Assembly (NCBI RefSeq): GCF_900095305.1
Contig: NZ_FMDO01000042.1
Coordinates: 1-64,000 of the forward strand
From: Proteiniborus sp. DW1
GTDB taxonomy: Bacteria > Bacillota > Clostridia > Tissierellales > Proteiniboraceae
DNA length: 64,000 nt
Direction: 5' to 3'
The position numbers were made by a program, and so were the translations under genes. The notes under the pieces are model-generated. The model saw only the letters and a list, made by a program, of their open reading frames with translations, was not told where the DNA came from and made no database searches. Of this stretch, positions 27,300 through 36,317 are shown in pieces. Every line of letters begins with the position of its first letter. Positions within the stretch are counted from its first letter, which is position 1.

Positions 27300-27644
27300 C
27301 TAAATAAATGATTCAATGTCAATATCTTCAGCGTCAGCCCATAATCTTTCCAAATTATAAAAATCTCTATCCTCTTTATGAAACACATGAACTATAATAT
27401 CTCCATAATCAAGCAATATCCATTTTCCTGTACTATAACCTTCTTTATGCTTTAATTCATAGCCCTTATTATGCATTTTTTCTTCAATATCATCTGAAAT
27501 TGACATGACTTGTCTTTGAGAATTTCCGCTTAATATTACAAAGTAATCTGCTATACTAGAAAGTTTAGTTATCCTTAGTACCTTTATATCAAAGGCCTTT
27601 TTGTCATCAGCAGACTTAATTATTATAGACAGCTGTTCAGTCAC
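27300..27644 (-). CDS. rsfS: Ribosomal silencing factor RsfS
   Basis: A 114-aa RsfS/Iojap protein that binds L14 on the 50S subunit and blocks subunit joining under nutrient limitation. Typical elements are the ISSIADYFVILSG-type segment (here KLSSIADYFVILSGNS), KEGYSTGKWILLDYGDIIVHVF and the tail YNLERLWADAE. It lies in the conserved order nadD-yqeK-LCP-rsfS. Confidence 0.95.
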   Translation of the reverse strand: MTEQLSIIIKSADDKKAFDIKVLRITKLSSIADYFVILSGNSQRQVMSISDDIEEKMHNKGYELKHKEGYSTGKWILLDYGDIIVHVFHKEDRDFYNLERLWADAEDIDIESFI

Positions 27645-27665
27645 TATCTTACCTCCCGATTTATA

Positions 27666-28616
27666 TTAATTATTAGATTTTTTACTTTCTCCTTCATTCA
27701 TACCGATATTATGATCATTAAACATGCTATTAATCATTTCTTGGGTCTTGCTTTCATTGTGAATAAAATACCATACCTTACTTATATATTTAGGTTCACC
27801 CGGTAAGGTGGCCATTTCAATGTTCTCAGTGTCCACGTTTTTAACTTTAAGCGCAAACTTAGCTATAGTATCTAAAGGTATATTGGTATCTACATTCTTG
27901 ACGTAAGTGTCGATAAACTTAGGAAGCTTTAATATATTTACAGGATTTAGAGCTTTTTTAATAGCACTACTCATGAACTGATGCTGAGCTTCAATTCTAC
28001 CTAAATCTTGATCAGCATAACCCTTTCTATATCTTAAGAACTGCAATGATTTATCTCCATCTAGTACCTGCTTTCCCTTTTTTAGATCTATGTTTAATGG
28101 TGGATCCGCCCATGGATCTGAATATTTCATATCCATTGGAACATCAACCTCTACTCCTCCTATTAAGTCAACCACATCTTTAACTATTTGATAGTCTACT
28201 CTTACATAATAATCAAGACTAATACCTAACAGGTCCCTGACTGCTTTCACAGACAATTCTGGTCCTCCATATGCATGTGCATGGTTAATCTTCTCTTTTT
28301 TCTTCCTTCCTCTTATAGTAGCCATAGTATCTCTAGGAATTGAAAGTATAGATATTTTCCCTGTTGTATCGTCATATTTACATAGCATCATGGTATCTGT
28401 TCTTTGTCCTTTAGCTTTATTGGTGTCATTTGCGTCAACTCCCAAAAGCAAAAAAGTTATATCCTTATTACCACTATCGCCTTTAACTAAATCTGTAAAA
28501 CTAGATATAAAAGAGCTTTTATCATCTTCATGTTTAATAATAAAGGTAATAATTCCACCAGATATAATAAAAAATACTAAAAACGCCACTATAAATGTTT
28601 TTAAAAAATTTTTCAT
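27666..28616 (-). CDS. LytR-CpsA-Psr (LCP) family protein
   Basis: A 316-aa membrane enzyme. LCP proteins transfer teichoic-acid-type or other polymers from lipid carriers to peptidoglycan on the outer face of the membrane. There is one N-terminal TM helix (about 7-27). The LCP domain follows, with LLLGVDAND, the Arg/Asp-rich RTDTMMLCKYD, SIPRDTMATI and NHAHAYGG, and a conserved Arg in FLRYRKGYADQDLGR. The frame opens with MKNFLKTF behind a weak ribosome site. It lies between yqeK and rsfS. Confidence 0.93.
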   Translation of the reverse strand: MKNFLKTFIVAFLVFFIISGGIITFIIKHEDDKSSFISSFTDLVKGDSGNKDITFLLLGVDANDTNKAKGQRTDTMMLCKYDDTTGKISILSIPRDTMATIRGRKKKEKINHAHAYGGPELSVKAVRDLLGISLDYYVRVDYQIVKDVVDLIGGVEVDVPMDMKYSDPWADPPLNIDLKKGKQVLDGDKSLQFLRYRKGYADQDLGRIEAQHQFMSSAIKKALNPVNILKLPKFIDTYVKNVDTNIPLDTIAKFALKVKNVDTENIEMATLPGEPKYISKVWYFIHNESKTQEMINSMFNDHNIGMNEGESKKSNN

Positions 28617-28633
28617 CTATTACCACTCCAAGC

Positions 28634-29215
28634 CTATTTAATTTTGAATATTAGGTAATTTCTTGCATTGATAGTATCAGGATGTAAGTAATATCCCTTA
28701 TCTATTATATGCTTTATAGTTTTATCCATTGCTTTAACCAAAGCCAAATCTAAATTCTCATAGGCTAGTTTCCTAATCTCATCTACCCCAAGAAAATTCC
28801 TATCTGGTTCTATATAGTCCGAGATATATATTATTTTTTCAAGAAGAGTCATGTTTTCTCTTCCTGTAGTGTGATATTGTATTGCATTTAATATATCTCT
28901 ATCTTCAATATGAAACTCTCTTTTAGCTATCTCAGCACCTAAAACTCCATGAATTAATGCAGTATTAGTAAAATAAGAGCCACTTTGAATTATATCAAAA
29001 TCGCAGGATTTTTTCAATAATTCATCTTCATTCTTAAACTTGCCGCAGTCATGAAGTAAACCGGCAATAGCAGCCTTTTCCTTGTCACATTTATATATGC
29101 TTGCTAGCTTAACAGCCTCCTCCATTACCCTAACTGAATGGAAATATCTTTCACTTCCTATACTGTTTATTAGCCTTTTTTCTACCTCGTGGATAAAATT
29201 TTTATTTTTTATCAT
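28634..29215 (-). CDS. yqeK: YqeK, HD-domain Ap4A hydrolase
   Basis: A 193-aa HD-superfamily phosphohydrolase. YqeK enzymes cleave diadenosine tetraphosphate symmetrically. The metal ligands are visible: RYFHSVRVMEEA (His), LLHDCGKF (HD), LIHGVLGAEIA and IQYHTTGR, then YISDYIEPDR. It starts one base after the nadD stop, a near-universal Firmicute pairing. Confidence 0.93.
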   Translation of the reverse strand: MIKNKNFIHEVEKRLINSIGSERYFHSVRVMEEAVKLASIYKCDKEKAAIAGLLHDCGKFKNEDELLKKSCDFDIIQSGSYFTNTALIHGVLGAEIAKREFHIEDRDILNAIQYHTTGRENMTLLEKIIYISDYIEPDRNFLGVDEIRKLAYENLDLALVKAMDKTIKHIIDKGYYLHPDTINARNYLIFKIK

Positions 29216-29216
29216 A

Positions 29217-29858
29217 TTATAAACAGTCCTTTATTACATTCTCTAAATATAGTTTGTGCTTAATTATATATGCTTCAACTGATTCAGGTAGCATATATTT
29301 TACTGTTCTTCCTTCCCTTATTCTGTTTCTTATATCAGTGGAAGATATTTGTAGTGCAGGAACTGAAACCGTATATATTCCTTTATTATATTTAGATTCG
29401 AGCTCCTTTACTTTTGTTTCAATTTTTGATAACTGAAATCCTGGCCTAGTTGCAGCAACAAATTTACACATAGAAAGCAGCTGCTCTACATCTTTCCAAG
29501 TTGATAGCTCAAGTAATGAATCTGCACCTGTTATGAAATAAAATTCTGCTGTATCCTTACAACATCTTTTTAATTCCTTTATAGTGTCAATAGTATATGT
29601 AACTTCTTTTCTTTCCAACTCCATAGTAGAAACATCAAAGTATGGATTTGAAATAGTAGCTAACAAAGTCATATGATATCTGTGCTCACCTGCTGTTATT
29701 TTACTAGCATCCTTATGAGGGGGATTTCCAGCAGGCATGAAAATAACCTTGTCCAATTTAAACTTACATCTTATTTCTTCTGCAATAACCAAATGACCAA
29801 CATGTATAGGATCAAAGGTTCCTCCCATTATTCCATATTTTTTTATATACTTACTCAT
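29217..29858 (-). CDS. nadD: Nicotinate-nucleotide adenylyltransferase NadD
   Basis: A 213-aa enzyme that makes deamido-NAD from nicotinate mononucleotide and ATP. It has the nucleotidyltransferase signature GGTFDPIHVGHLVIAEE at the N-terminus and the C-terminal ISSTDIRNRIREG motif. The length and the neighbourhood (nadD-yqeK-LCP-rsfS, with obg and yhbY upstream) are canonical. Confidence 0.96.
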   Translation of the reverse strand: MSKYIKKYGIMGGTFDPIHVGHLVIAEEIRCKFKLDKVIFMPAGNPPHKDASKITAGEHRYHMTLLATISNPYFDVSTMELERKEVTYTIDTIKELKRCCKDTAEFYFITGADSLLELSTWKDVEQLLSMCKFVAATRPGFQLSKIETKVKELESKYNKGIYTVSVPALQISSTDIRNRIREGRTVKYMLPESVEAYIIKHKLYLENVIKDCL

Positions 29859-29957
29859 AAAATATCCTCACAATCATAATTTGTTAGTTATAGTACATGT
29901 TGTCTTACATTATATAATAATATTAGTTTTAGATAAATATCAATATAGGAAAAATTT

Positions 29958-30146
29958 TTAGTTTATGTCAATAAATTTTTTAATTTGATTTATTTCTTGC
30001 TTATCTGCGCAATGGAGAACCTCTATATCTTCGCTTTCAAAGTTCTTTAGATAAATAGATAACTCTCCATTTTGCTTTTGCTCATATCTAATACATTTAA
30101 AACCATCATCATAATAATTTTTAATCTGATTTAAGCAATCAAACAT
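29958..30146 (-). CDS. Small hypothetical protein
   Basis: 62 aa, no family recognised. The ATG is preceded by AGAGGAGA at good spacing, which supports translation. The product is polar, lacks membrane helices and has two cysteines (CFKCIRY-like start region and VLHCADK). It lies between the yhbY terminator and nadD. Confidence 0.6.
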   Translation of the reverse strand: MFDCLNQIKNYYDDGFKCIRYEQKQNGELSIYLKNFESEDIEVLHCADKQEINQIKKFIDIN

Positions 30147-30183
30147 GACTATTCTCCTCTATAAATAAATTGACTAAAGAAAT

Positions 30184-30210
30184 AAGAGATTGGAGACCCA
30201 ATCTCTTTTA
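30184..30210 (-). terminator. Terminator after yhbY
   Basis: A 10-bp stem (30184-30193 with 30198-30207) around AGAC. A-rich and T-rich flanks on both strands. On the minus strand it ends the obg-yhbY transcript. Confidence 0.75.
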
Positions 30211-30249
30211 TTTTTCCCATATTTATTTATTTAATCATAAATTTTTGAT

Positions 30250-30543
30250 TTAATTAGGCAACTCAATCCTTTTATTTTCCTTTGACTCTCTATAAATAAC
30301 AAACTTATTACCTATACTTTGAACAAACTCAGCATTTAACTTCTCAGTTACTTCGAGCGCTACATCTTTTGCCTCTAATAAACTATTATTTAGTACATTA
30401 ATTTTAATAATTTCTCTAGCTTCAAGAGCTTCATCTAACTGTTTAAGAAGGCTTTCTGTTATACCGTTTTTGCCTATCTGAAAAATTGGTTCAATTTTAT
30501 TGGCTAAAGACTTTAAATAACTTCTTTGTTTTCCACTTATCAA
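30250..30543 (-). CDS. yhbY: Ribosome assembly RNA-binding protein YhbY
   Basis: A 97-aa CRM-domain protein that associates with pre-50S particles. It has the family signature GKQRSYLKSLANKIEP, FQIGKNGITESLL and the GXXG-like loop IGNKFVIYRES. I prefer the TTG at 30541-30543: it gives the usual N-terminus (M-I-S-GKQR) and lies 9 nt after AGGGGAG. The longer open frame starts inside that ribosome site. Confidence 0.92.
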   Translation of the reverse strand: MISGKQRSYLKSLANKIEPIFQIGKNGITESLLKQLDEALEAREIIKINVLNNSLLEAKDVALEVTEKLNAEFVQSIGNKFVIYRESKENKRIELPN

Positions 30544-30561
30544 AAGGTACACTCCCCTATA

Positions 30562-30744
30562 TTATACTTCTACTTCCTTTTTTGATTTTCTTCTATGAAC
30601 TTCATAATTTTGCATTCCTTTTTTCCATCCACTTCTCAACTTCTGAGAAGGCTCATACTTAGTATTGATTACAAAATCCCCCTTTGCTACACAATAATAA
30701 GTTGGTTGATTCTCCTTGCAATTCCCACAATTTATGCAGTTCAT
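30562..30744 (-). CDS. Small cysteine-rich protein
   Basis: 60 aa starting at ATG 30744, supported by GGTAGGGAA. It opens MNCINCGNCKENQPTYYC, a CXXCXXC plus a fourth Cys, suggesting a metal-binding knuckle, and ends in a very basic tail (RRKSKKEVEV). It was not recognised as a named family. It lies between obg (19 nt) and yhbY, so it is probably in the obg operon and may concern RNA or ribosomes. Confidence 0.7.
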   Translation of the reverse strand: MNCINCGNCKENQPTYYCVAKGDFVINTKYEPSQKLRSGWKKGMQNYEVHRRKSKKEVEV

Positions 30745-30763
30745 TTCCCTACCTTGACCTCCA

Positions 30764-32044
30764 TTAATCAAAAAATTCAAATTCGTAACCACAAATATCT
30801 ACGATATCTTCATTATTAATTCCTAAAGCCTTTAACCTGTCCACGACCCCTTTCCTTTTAATGACTTTTTGAAAATATCTTACTGAATCTAAATCATCAA
30901 AGTTTGTGGAGTTAAGAAGCTTTTCTATTTGATATCCCTCTACAATATATTTGTTACCTTCTTTTCTAATTATAATTTCATCCTTCTGATCTGTCAATTC
31001 ATATATTTTATTTTTATCTATTATTTCATCTGTTACTTCTGGCTCTGGGGCCTCTTGCAACTTATTCCAAATGGCATTCTCAAGCTCCTTTATACCTTGA
31101 CCAGTAGCTGCAGATATGGCATATATATCATAGCCAAGCTTACTTACTTCATTTTCAAGTCTTTGATATCCATCTCCATCTCCTAAAATGTCAATTTTAT
31201 TAGCTACAACAATTTGAGGTTTTTCTGCTAGCTTAGGATTATATTTTTTAAGCTCTTCATTAATTTTATAAAAATCATCAACTGGATCTCTTCCTTCACG
31301 TGATGATACATCAACTAAATGAACTAAAATTCTTGTTCTTTCTATATGTCTAAGGAAATCATGACCTAGGCCTACTCCTGTATGTGCACCCTCAATTAGT
31401 CCAGGTATATCAGCTATAACATAGCTTCTTCCTCCATCAAGCTCTGCAACCCCGAGATTTGGAGTAAGAGTAGTAAAATGGTAATCAGCAATTTTAGGTT
31501 TAGCATCAGTTACTATGGATAACAAAGTCGATTTACCTACGTTAGGAAATCCTACTAACCCAACATCAGCTAACAGCTTAAGTTCTAATATGATCCATAA
31601 TTCCTCTCCCTTTGAACCTCCTTCAGCAAACCTAGGCGCTTGTCTTGTAGATGTGGCAAATTTCATATTTCCTTTTCCACCACGCCCTCCTTTTGCAATG
31701 ACAAAACGCGAGCCATTTTCTGTTAGGTCTGCAATGATTTTATTGGTTTCAGCATCTCTAACAATAGTTCCTTGTGGTACTTTTAGTATTAGATCCTGTC
31801 CCTTTTTCCCATATTGCATTTTAGACTTTCCATCTTCACCATTTTCAGCCTTATAATGTTTTTTATACCTAAAGTCCATAAGAGTTCTAATGTTACTATC
31901 TACTTCAAGTATTACATTACCACCGTTTCCTCCATCTCCTCCTGCTGGACCTCCAGCCGGCTCATATTTTTCTCTTCTAAAAGCAACAGCTCCATGTCCG
32001 CCATTTCCTGCTTTTACGTTTATTTTTGCAACATCTATAAACAT
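30764..32044 (-). CDS. obgE: GTPase ObgE/CgtA
   Basis: A 426-aa ribosome-assembly and stress GTPase. The glycine-rich Obg fold (GNGGHGAVAFRREKY, GGPAGGDGGNGG) comes first, then the G domain with GFPNVGKSTLL, DIPGLIEGAH and NKID, and a C-terminal OCT domain. ATG at 32042-32044 is chosen because it follows AAGGATGG and gives the universal MFIDVAKI start. It lies next to spo0B, as in Bacillus. Confidence 0.96.
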   Translation of the reverse strand: MFIDVAKINVKAGNGGHGAVAFRREKYEPAGGPAGGDGGNGGNVILEVDSNIRTLMDFRYKKHYKAENGEDGKSKMQYGKKGQDLILKVPQGTIVRDAETNKIIADLTENGSRFVIAKGGRGGKGNMKFATSTRQAPRFAEGGSKGEELWIILELKLLADVGLVGFPNVGKSTLLSIVTDAKPKIADYHFTTLTPNLGVAELDGGRSYVIADIPGLIEGAHTGVGLGHDFLRHIERTRILVHLVDVSSREGRDPVDDFYKINEELKKYNPKLAEKPQIVVANKIDILGDGDGYQRLENEVSKLGYDIYAISAATGQGIKELENAIWNKLQEAPEPEVTDEIIDKNKIYELTDQKDEIIIRKEGNKYIVEGYQIEKLLNSTNFDDLDSVRYFQKVIKRKGVVDRLKALGINNEDIVDICGYEFEFFD

Positions 32045-32126
32045 TATATCCATCCTTACCATAATAGTTTTTTATAAAAGTTAATAATATACAAATTATC
32101 TATTAGTATTCCAAATAAATCTAAAA

Positions 32127-32795
32127 TTAATAACTATTTGAAACTGAAAAAACAGAGTCTCCTACTAGTAAGTCTTTAGTCTTATTAAAATGGAGCACAA
32201 CTTCATATCCATCATCAACTTTCATGATATTATCTATACCTATACTACTTTGTTCAAATAATCTTTCATCAATATCGCCACTAAAAACAAATTCAATTTT
32301 ATCCATATCTTCATAAATATTTATATATAGCTTTGAACCTTGGCCTACTTTGTATGTACAATCAAAGAAAAAATCAAATAGCTTTGAAATATAGTCTATT
32401 ACTTTATTTTCATAATTTATATCTCTAATTTCACTATTTACACAGCTATCTACATCATAAATAATTTCTATTCCTTTACTCTCGCCTAATTTCATTTTCT
32501 GTTCTAAAAGTAGAGCAATTGAAAAAATAGATATGCAGAAACACTTACTGGAATTATATGATGAATTTATAGATTTTTTAATTTGCTCTATGGCTAAATC
32601 CCTCTTATTTAGCTGTAAATATCCATAAATAATCTGTAACATATTCATATAATCATGTCGTTGTTCCTTTAATAGATATTTTGTCTTTTTTACAAAATTA
32701 AACTCTAACTCTTTTCTTGATTCATATCCATCATGTTTTAGCTTAAATAATAATAAAAAAAATGCTACTATGCCAAATAAAGATAATAAAATCAA
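32127..32795 (-). CDS. spo0B: Spo0B-like sporulation phosphotransferase
   Basis: A 222-aa membrane-linked phosphotransferase-like protein. One N-terminal hydrophobic segment precedes a four-helix SPOB_a motif, EQRHDYMNMLQIIYGYLQLNK, whose His is the phosphorylation site in Spo0B. A degenerate ATPase-like C-terminal part follows. The gene order rplU-prp-rpmA-spo0B-obg matches Bacillus exactly, which strengthens the call. The marked start is TTG at 32795, but the strong AGGGGGGTG is 30-35 nt further up and points to an unusual ATT start near 32828-32831, adding about 12 hydrophobic residues. In Clostridia, which lack the full phosphorelay, its partner is unclear. Confidence 0.8.
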   Translation of the reverse strand: MILLSLFGIVAFFLLLFKLKHDGYESRKELEFNFVKKTKYLLKEQRHDYMNMLQIIYGYLQLNKRDLAIEQIKKSINSSYNSSKCFCISIFSIALLLEQKMKLGESKGIEIIYDVDSCVNSEIRDINYENKVIDYISKLFDFFFDCTYKVGQGSKLYINIYEDMDKIEFVFSGDIDERLFEQSSIGIDNIMKVDDGYEVVLHFNKTKDLLVGDSVFSVSNSY

Positions 32796-32941
32796 TATAA
32801 TTACAGTAAAAATACTAATTTGAACAATAATAGTAACACCCCCCTAAGACACTTCCATATATATTTTAACACAAAAATAGGAAAAATTAAGTAGGTAACT
32901 AAAATTTTTAATATTGTTTAGTCACTATACAATAACTAAAC

Positions 32942-32969
32942 AAAAAAACCTACCTTGATTGGTAGGTTT
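32942..32969 (-). terminator. Terminator after rpmA
   Basis: A 9-bp stem (32946-32954 with 32961-32969), then TTTTTTTG on the minus strand, immediately after the rpmA stop. It separates the ribosomal-protein unit from spo0B-obg. Confidence 0.8.
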
Positions 32970-32976
32970 ATAATAT

Positions 32977-33267
32977 TTATGCTAATGTTTCTACTGGGTA
33001 AACACTTACTTGTTTTCTGTCTTTACCTTTTCTTTCAAATTTAACAACTCCATCGATTTTAGCAAATAGAGTATCATCTCCACCTCTACCTACATTTAAG
33101 CCTGGATGGATTTTTGTTCCTCTTTGTCTAACTAGTATATTACCTGCTGGAACAAATTGTCCGTCAGCTCTTTTAACGCCTAATCTTTTGGCCTCACTAT
33201 CACGACCGTTTTTAGAGCTACCTACTCCTTTTTTAGACGCAAATAATTGTAAGTTTAATCTAATCAT
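32977..33267 (-). CDS. rpmA: 50S ribosomal protein L27
   Basis: 96 aa. It carries the Firmicute N-terminal extension IRLNLQLFA before [14 protein letters not shown]; Prp protease removes this extension, at LQLFA-SKKG, to expose residues that reach the peptidyl transferase centre. The body motifs [10 protein letters not shown] and [15 protein letters not shown] are intact. It lies between prp and spo0B. Confidence 0.97.
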   Translation of the reverse strand: MIRLNLQLFASKKGVGSSKNGRDSEAKRLGVKRADGQFVPAGNILVRQRGTKIHPGLNVGRGGDDTLFAKIDGVVKFERKGKDRKQVSVYPVETLA

Positions 33268-33271
33268 CTCA

Positions 33272-33619
33272 TTACACCTCCCTATATTTGAGAGTTACAT
33301 AGTCAGGATAGATATCAACCAATCCTTTTAATCCTACTTCCATAGTCCTTAAAACTATATCTGCTTTTTCCCTTTGCTCCATCGGAAGTTCAAGGGGTAA
33401 GGATACCTTCAAATATCCTTTTTTATCATCTATTTTATAAGATATGTCCTTCTCTTTTATGCCGCATACTTCATTTAATGAAATAAGAGCAGTCTGACTT
33501 AAAATAGATATGGATGCACATAATATATCTTCACCATATGCTCCATAACCAGTATGTCCCTTAATCTCATATTCTACTATACTGCCATCTGTATTTCTTA
33601 GTATAGTTATTTTCGTCAT
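33272..33619 (-). CDS. prp: Ribosomal-processing cysteine protease Prp (YsxB)
   Basis: A 115-aa protease that cleaves the L27 N-terminal extension. The catalytic His lies in [19 protein letters not shown], where the Cys follows at the usual distance. Its place between rplU and rpmA, together with the extended L27, confirms it. The frame opens as GTG at 33628 overlapping the rplU stop (TAGTG); ATG at 33617-33619 gives the conserved MTKITI start. Confidence 0.95.
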   Translation of the reverse strand: MTKITILRNTDGSIVEYEIKGHTGYGAYGEDILCASISILSQTALISLNEVCGIKEKDISYKIDDKKGYLKVSLPLELPMEQREKADIVLRTMEVGLKGLVDIYPDYVTLKYREV

Positions 33620-33627
33620 CTCTAACA

Positions 33628-33939
33628 CTATCCATTAATCTTTTCTATTCTAACCTTTGTATATGGTTGACGATGTCCTTGTTTCTTTCTGTAATCTTTC
33701 TTTCTTTTAAACTTATAAACAATAATCTTTTTTGCCTTACCATGTTCAACAATGTTTCCTGTTACAGATACACCATCTACATAAGGCTTACCTACTTTTA
33801 CTTCTTCTCCATTAGAAACCAGAAGTACTTTATCAAAGCTTAAAGATTCACCTTCGTTTCCAGCAACTTTTTCAATGAAGAGAACATCTCCTTCTTGAAC
33901 TCTATATTGCTTTCCACCAGTTTCAATAACTGCGTACAT
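33628..33939 (-). CDS. rplU: 50S ribosomal protein L21
   Basis: A 103-aa 23S-binding ribosomal protein. It has the hallmark [17 protein letters not shown] start and the C-terminal [19 protein letters not shown]. It is the first gene of rplU-prp-rpmA and carries a long structured leader with its own promoter. Confidence 0.97.
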   Translation of the reverse strand: MYAVIETGGKQYRVQEGDVLFIEKVAGNEGESLSFDKVLLVSNGEEVKVGKPYVDGVSVTGNIVEHGKAKKIIVYKFKRKKDYRKKQGHRQPYTKVRIEKING

Positions 33940-33944
33940 TACAC

Positions 33945-34018
33945 TACACCTCCTCTAACCAGTCTCGCCAATGCTAGGTACCGAAGCTTTAAAACCCGCA
34001 CTGTGCGGCTACTTACAA
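33945..34018 (-). promoter_or_regulatory. L21 leader (autoregulatory RNA)
   Basis: The rplU 5' leader contains compact dyads (GCCGCACAGTGCGGGT, then AAGCTTCGGTACCTAGC and a TTGGCGAGACTGG segment) and ends just before AGGAGG. The position and sequence resemble the Firmicute ribosomal-protein L21 leader family, which binds excess L21. The boundaries are approximate. Confidence 0.7.
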
Positions 34019-34024
34019 AGTAAA

Positions 34025-34053
34025 ATTTTATCAGACAAAGTTCAAAAAGTCAA
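34025..34053 (-). promoter_or_regulatory. Promoter of rplU-prp-rpmA
   Basis: On the minus strand, TTGACT (34048-34053) and TAAAAT (34025-34030) are separated by 17 bp, a good SigA match. It lies directly after the rng stop codon and would start the L21 leader near 34018. Confidence 0.7.
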
Positions 34054-34056
34054 GGG

Positions 34057-35550
34057 TTAACCTAAAATTCCTTTAATAAATTCTATCCTACCGATATTCT
34101 TCACTTTTATCTCATTATGATGGATAGCTTCATTAGGTTTAATAAATATTTTTATACCATATTTCTCTTCAATTTTATTAATGAAATAATTATTATTACC
34201 CTTTAAATAGGACTCTATATGAGGATTCACTTCTAAAATAGCTGCCTCTGCACTAGTATGCAGTTTAAGTCTTTTTACCTCCTTATTTAGTAGGCTAAGG
34301 ACTGTTCTTTCCAAATATACCTTGCCTGTACCATTACAATAAGGACAATCCTTTAATAAGTTAGTGGTTAACCTGCTTCTTACTTTTTTCCTTGTCATCT
34401 CTACTAATCCTAGCTTAGTCATCCCTAGAACAGTTGACTTTGTTCTGTCCTTCTTGAGTTCACTTTCTAATACATTTAAAACATCTTTTTCGTGTAATTC
34501 ATTATTCATATCAATAAAGTCAATGATTATTATACCACCTATATTTCTTAGTCTTAGCTGCTTTGCAATTTCCTTAGCTGCTTCTATATTTGTTCTAAGT
34601 ACTGTATCTTCTAAATTAATACTCCCTATATATTTGCCTGTATTCACATCTATGGAAGTAAGAGCTTCTGTTTCGTCTATAACTATATACCCTCCACTTT
34701 TTAACCAAACCTTTCTATCTAAAGCTTTATTAATTGCTTGCTCAATCCCAAAGTAGCCAAATATATCATGACTAGAATCAAAATATTCAACCCTAGATTT
34801 CAATTGAGGAGATATCATATCTACTAACTCAACTATACTCTTATATTCATCTCTACTATTAATTATCAATTTTTGAACATTTCTTGTAAATAAATCTCTC
34901 ACTGTTCTATGTATCAAGTCAAGATCTTTATACATTACTCTTGGAGCAAAACCCAGATTTCTTTCACCGTCAATTTTGTTCAAAACCCTCAATAGAAATT
35001 TTATATCATCTTTAAAGTCTTCTAGCTCTAACCCCTCGCTTGCAGTTCTTAATATCACCCCCATATTGGCAGGCTTGATACTTTCTATAATTTTTCTTAG
35101 TCTATCTCTTTCTGCTTCATCACTTATTCGCCTTGACACACCAATATAGTCGGTATAAGGCATTAGCACAATATGTCGACCTGGTATTGTTATTTGGGTA
35201 GTCACTCTTGCCCCTTTATTGCCAAAGGGCTCCTTTATGACCTGTACAATTATATCTTGTCCAGATTTAACTACATCTTTAATAGAGATATCCTTAAGAT
35301 TAATTTTTTTGTTTGCTAACATCTCTTTAGGAATCGCATCTTTTACATAAAGAAAAGCATTTTTTTCTAAGCCTATATCAACAAAAGCTGCCTGCATACC
35401 TGGTAATACATTGACAACTCTGCCTTTGTATATATTGCCAACAGTTCTTTTATTATCATCTTCTTCTATATATAGCTCCACTAGTTCAGAATTTTCTAGA
35501 ATTGCTACTCTGTTTTCTTGTAAACCCACGTCAATTACTATTTGATTCAT
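34057..35550 (-). CDS. rng: Ribonuclease G/E family
   Basis: A 497-aa endoribonuclease. The S1 domain (NIYKGRVVNVLPGMQAAFVD) is followed by the RNase H-like catalytic core with Asp in SIDVNTGKYIGS and IIIDFIDM, and the zinc-link CPYCNGTG near 405. The length fits RNase G rather than E. Start at ATG 35550 behind AGGAGAG; the frame continues upstream without support. It follows the radical-SAM pair. Confidence 0.94.
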   Translation of the reverse strand: MNQIVIDVGLQENRVAILENSELVELYIEEDDNKRTVGNIYKGRVVNVLPGMQAAFVDIGLEKNAFLYVKDAIPKEMLANKKINLKDISIKDVVKSGQDIIVQVIKEPFGNKGARVTTQITIPGRHIVLMPYTDYIGVSRRISDEAERDRLRKIIESIKPANMGVILRTASEGLELEDFKDDIKFLLRVLNKIDGERNLGFAPRVMYKDLDLIHRTVRDLFTRNVQKLIINSRDEYKSIVELVDMISPQLKSRVEYFDSSHDIFGYFGIEQAINKALDRKVWLKSGGYIVIDETEALTSIDVNTGKYIGSINLEDTVLRTNIEAAKEIAKQLRLRNIGGIIIIDFIDMNNELHEKDVLNVLESELKKDRTKSTVLGMTKLGLVEMTRKKVRSRLTTNLLKDCPYCNGTGKVYLERTVLSLLNKEVKRLKLHTSAEAAILEVNPHIESYLKGNNNYFINKIEEKYGIKIFIKPNEAIHHNEIKVKNIGRIEFIKGILG

Positions 35551-35618
35551 AAAATCTCTCCTAAAGCAAAATTTAAGCGCTAAGAGTATCAAAATCCATA
35601 TCTATAATGCTTAAAAAA

Positions 35619-36317
35619 TCATATTGGCAAAGAAATAGTACCATCTTTTTCAATAAATAACTCTAATCTATGTAGCTTTAAGCTATCTTCTTCCATAGCT
35701 ATTTTTGTATGCTCTTCAAGTAATCCTATCATCTCTTCTGGTTTTAAGTTCCCTTGGCTACCAGTCATTAAGGTCGTCTTTAGTACAATTATATCTTTCT
35801 CATTTGATAGAAGAAATAGATCTTTAATTCTCTCTCTAATATTGTTTTGCTTTACAGTTATTTTGTTACCTTTCTTTTTTTCTTTTGTTAATATTATCTC
35901 TTCTTTATTTAAAAAACTATCTATTTCACTTGTAATCTCTTCTGTTGTCAGTTTTTCTTTAGTCTTAAATCCAATAATATAAGTAGCCCATCTTATCAGA
36001 GATACTATAGACTCCTTATCATCTGTAGATACAGCTTTTAATATTTTTATCCCATTTGGCAGTATAGTATTCAATTTCTGTTTAAAATCCTCTGGTTCAA
36101 TATATGAACCTAATTCAACATCCATATATTCTCCATCGCTAGACACTCCTAGAGCTAGAGCTGTAGCTAAAGAAAATTGAGGGTGTGGATTATAGCCCTC
36201 ACTATACTTAACTGGAATATTGGCACGCCTAAAAGCTCTTTGAAAAAGCCTCATTAAATCAAGGTGAGAAATATATCTTAATTCATCTTTTTTTGTAAAC
36301 TTAGCTCTTATCTTCAT
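35619..36317 (-). CDS. TIGR03936 radical-SAM-linked protein (DUF2344)
   Basis: A 232-aa conserved protein of unknown function that almost always lies beside a TIGR03960 radical SAM enzyme. It opens MKIRAKFTKKDELRYISHLD, with GYNPHPQFSLATALALGV. ATG at 36315-36317 overlaps the upstream stop as TAATG, so it is coupled to its partner. In some bacteria the two are fused. Confidence 0.92.
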   Translation of the reverse strand: MKIRAKFTKKDELRYISHLDLMRLFQRAFRRANIPVKYSEGYNPHPQFSLATALALGVSSDGEYMDVELGSYIEPEDFKQKLNTILPNGIKILKAVSTDDKESIVSLIRWATYIIGFKTKEKLTTEEITSEIDSFLNKEEIILTKEKKKGNKITVKQNNIRERIKDLFLLSNEKDIIVLKTTLMTGSQGNLKPEEMIGLLEEHTKIAMEEDSLKLHRLELFIEKDGTISLPI

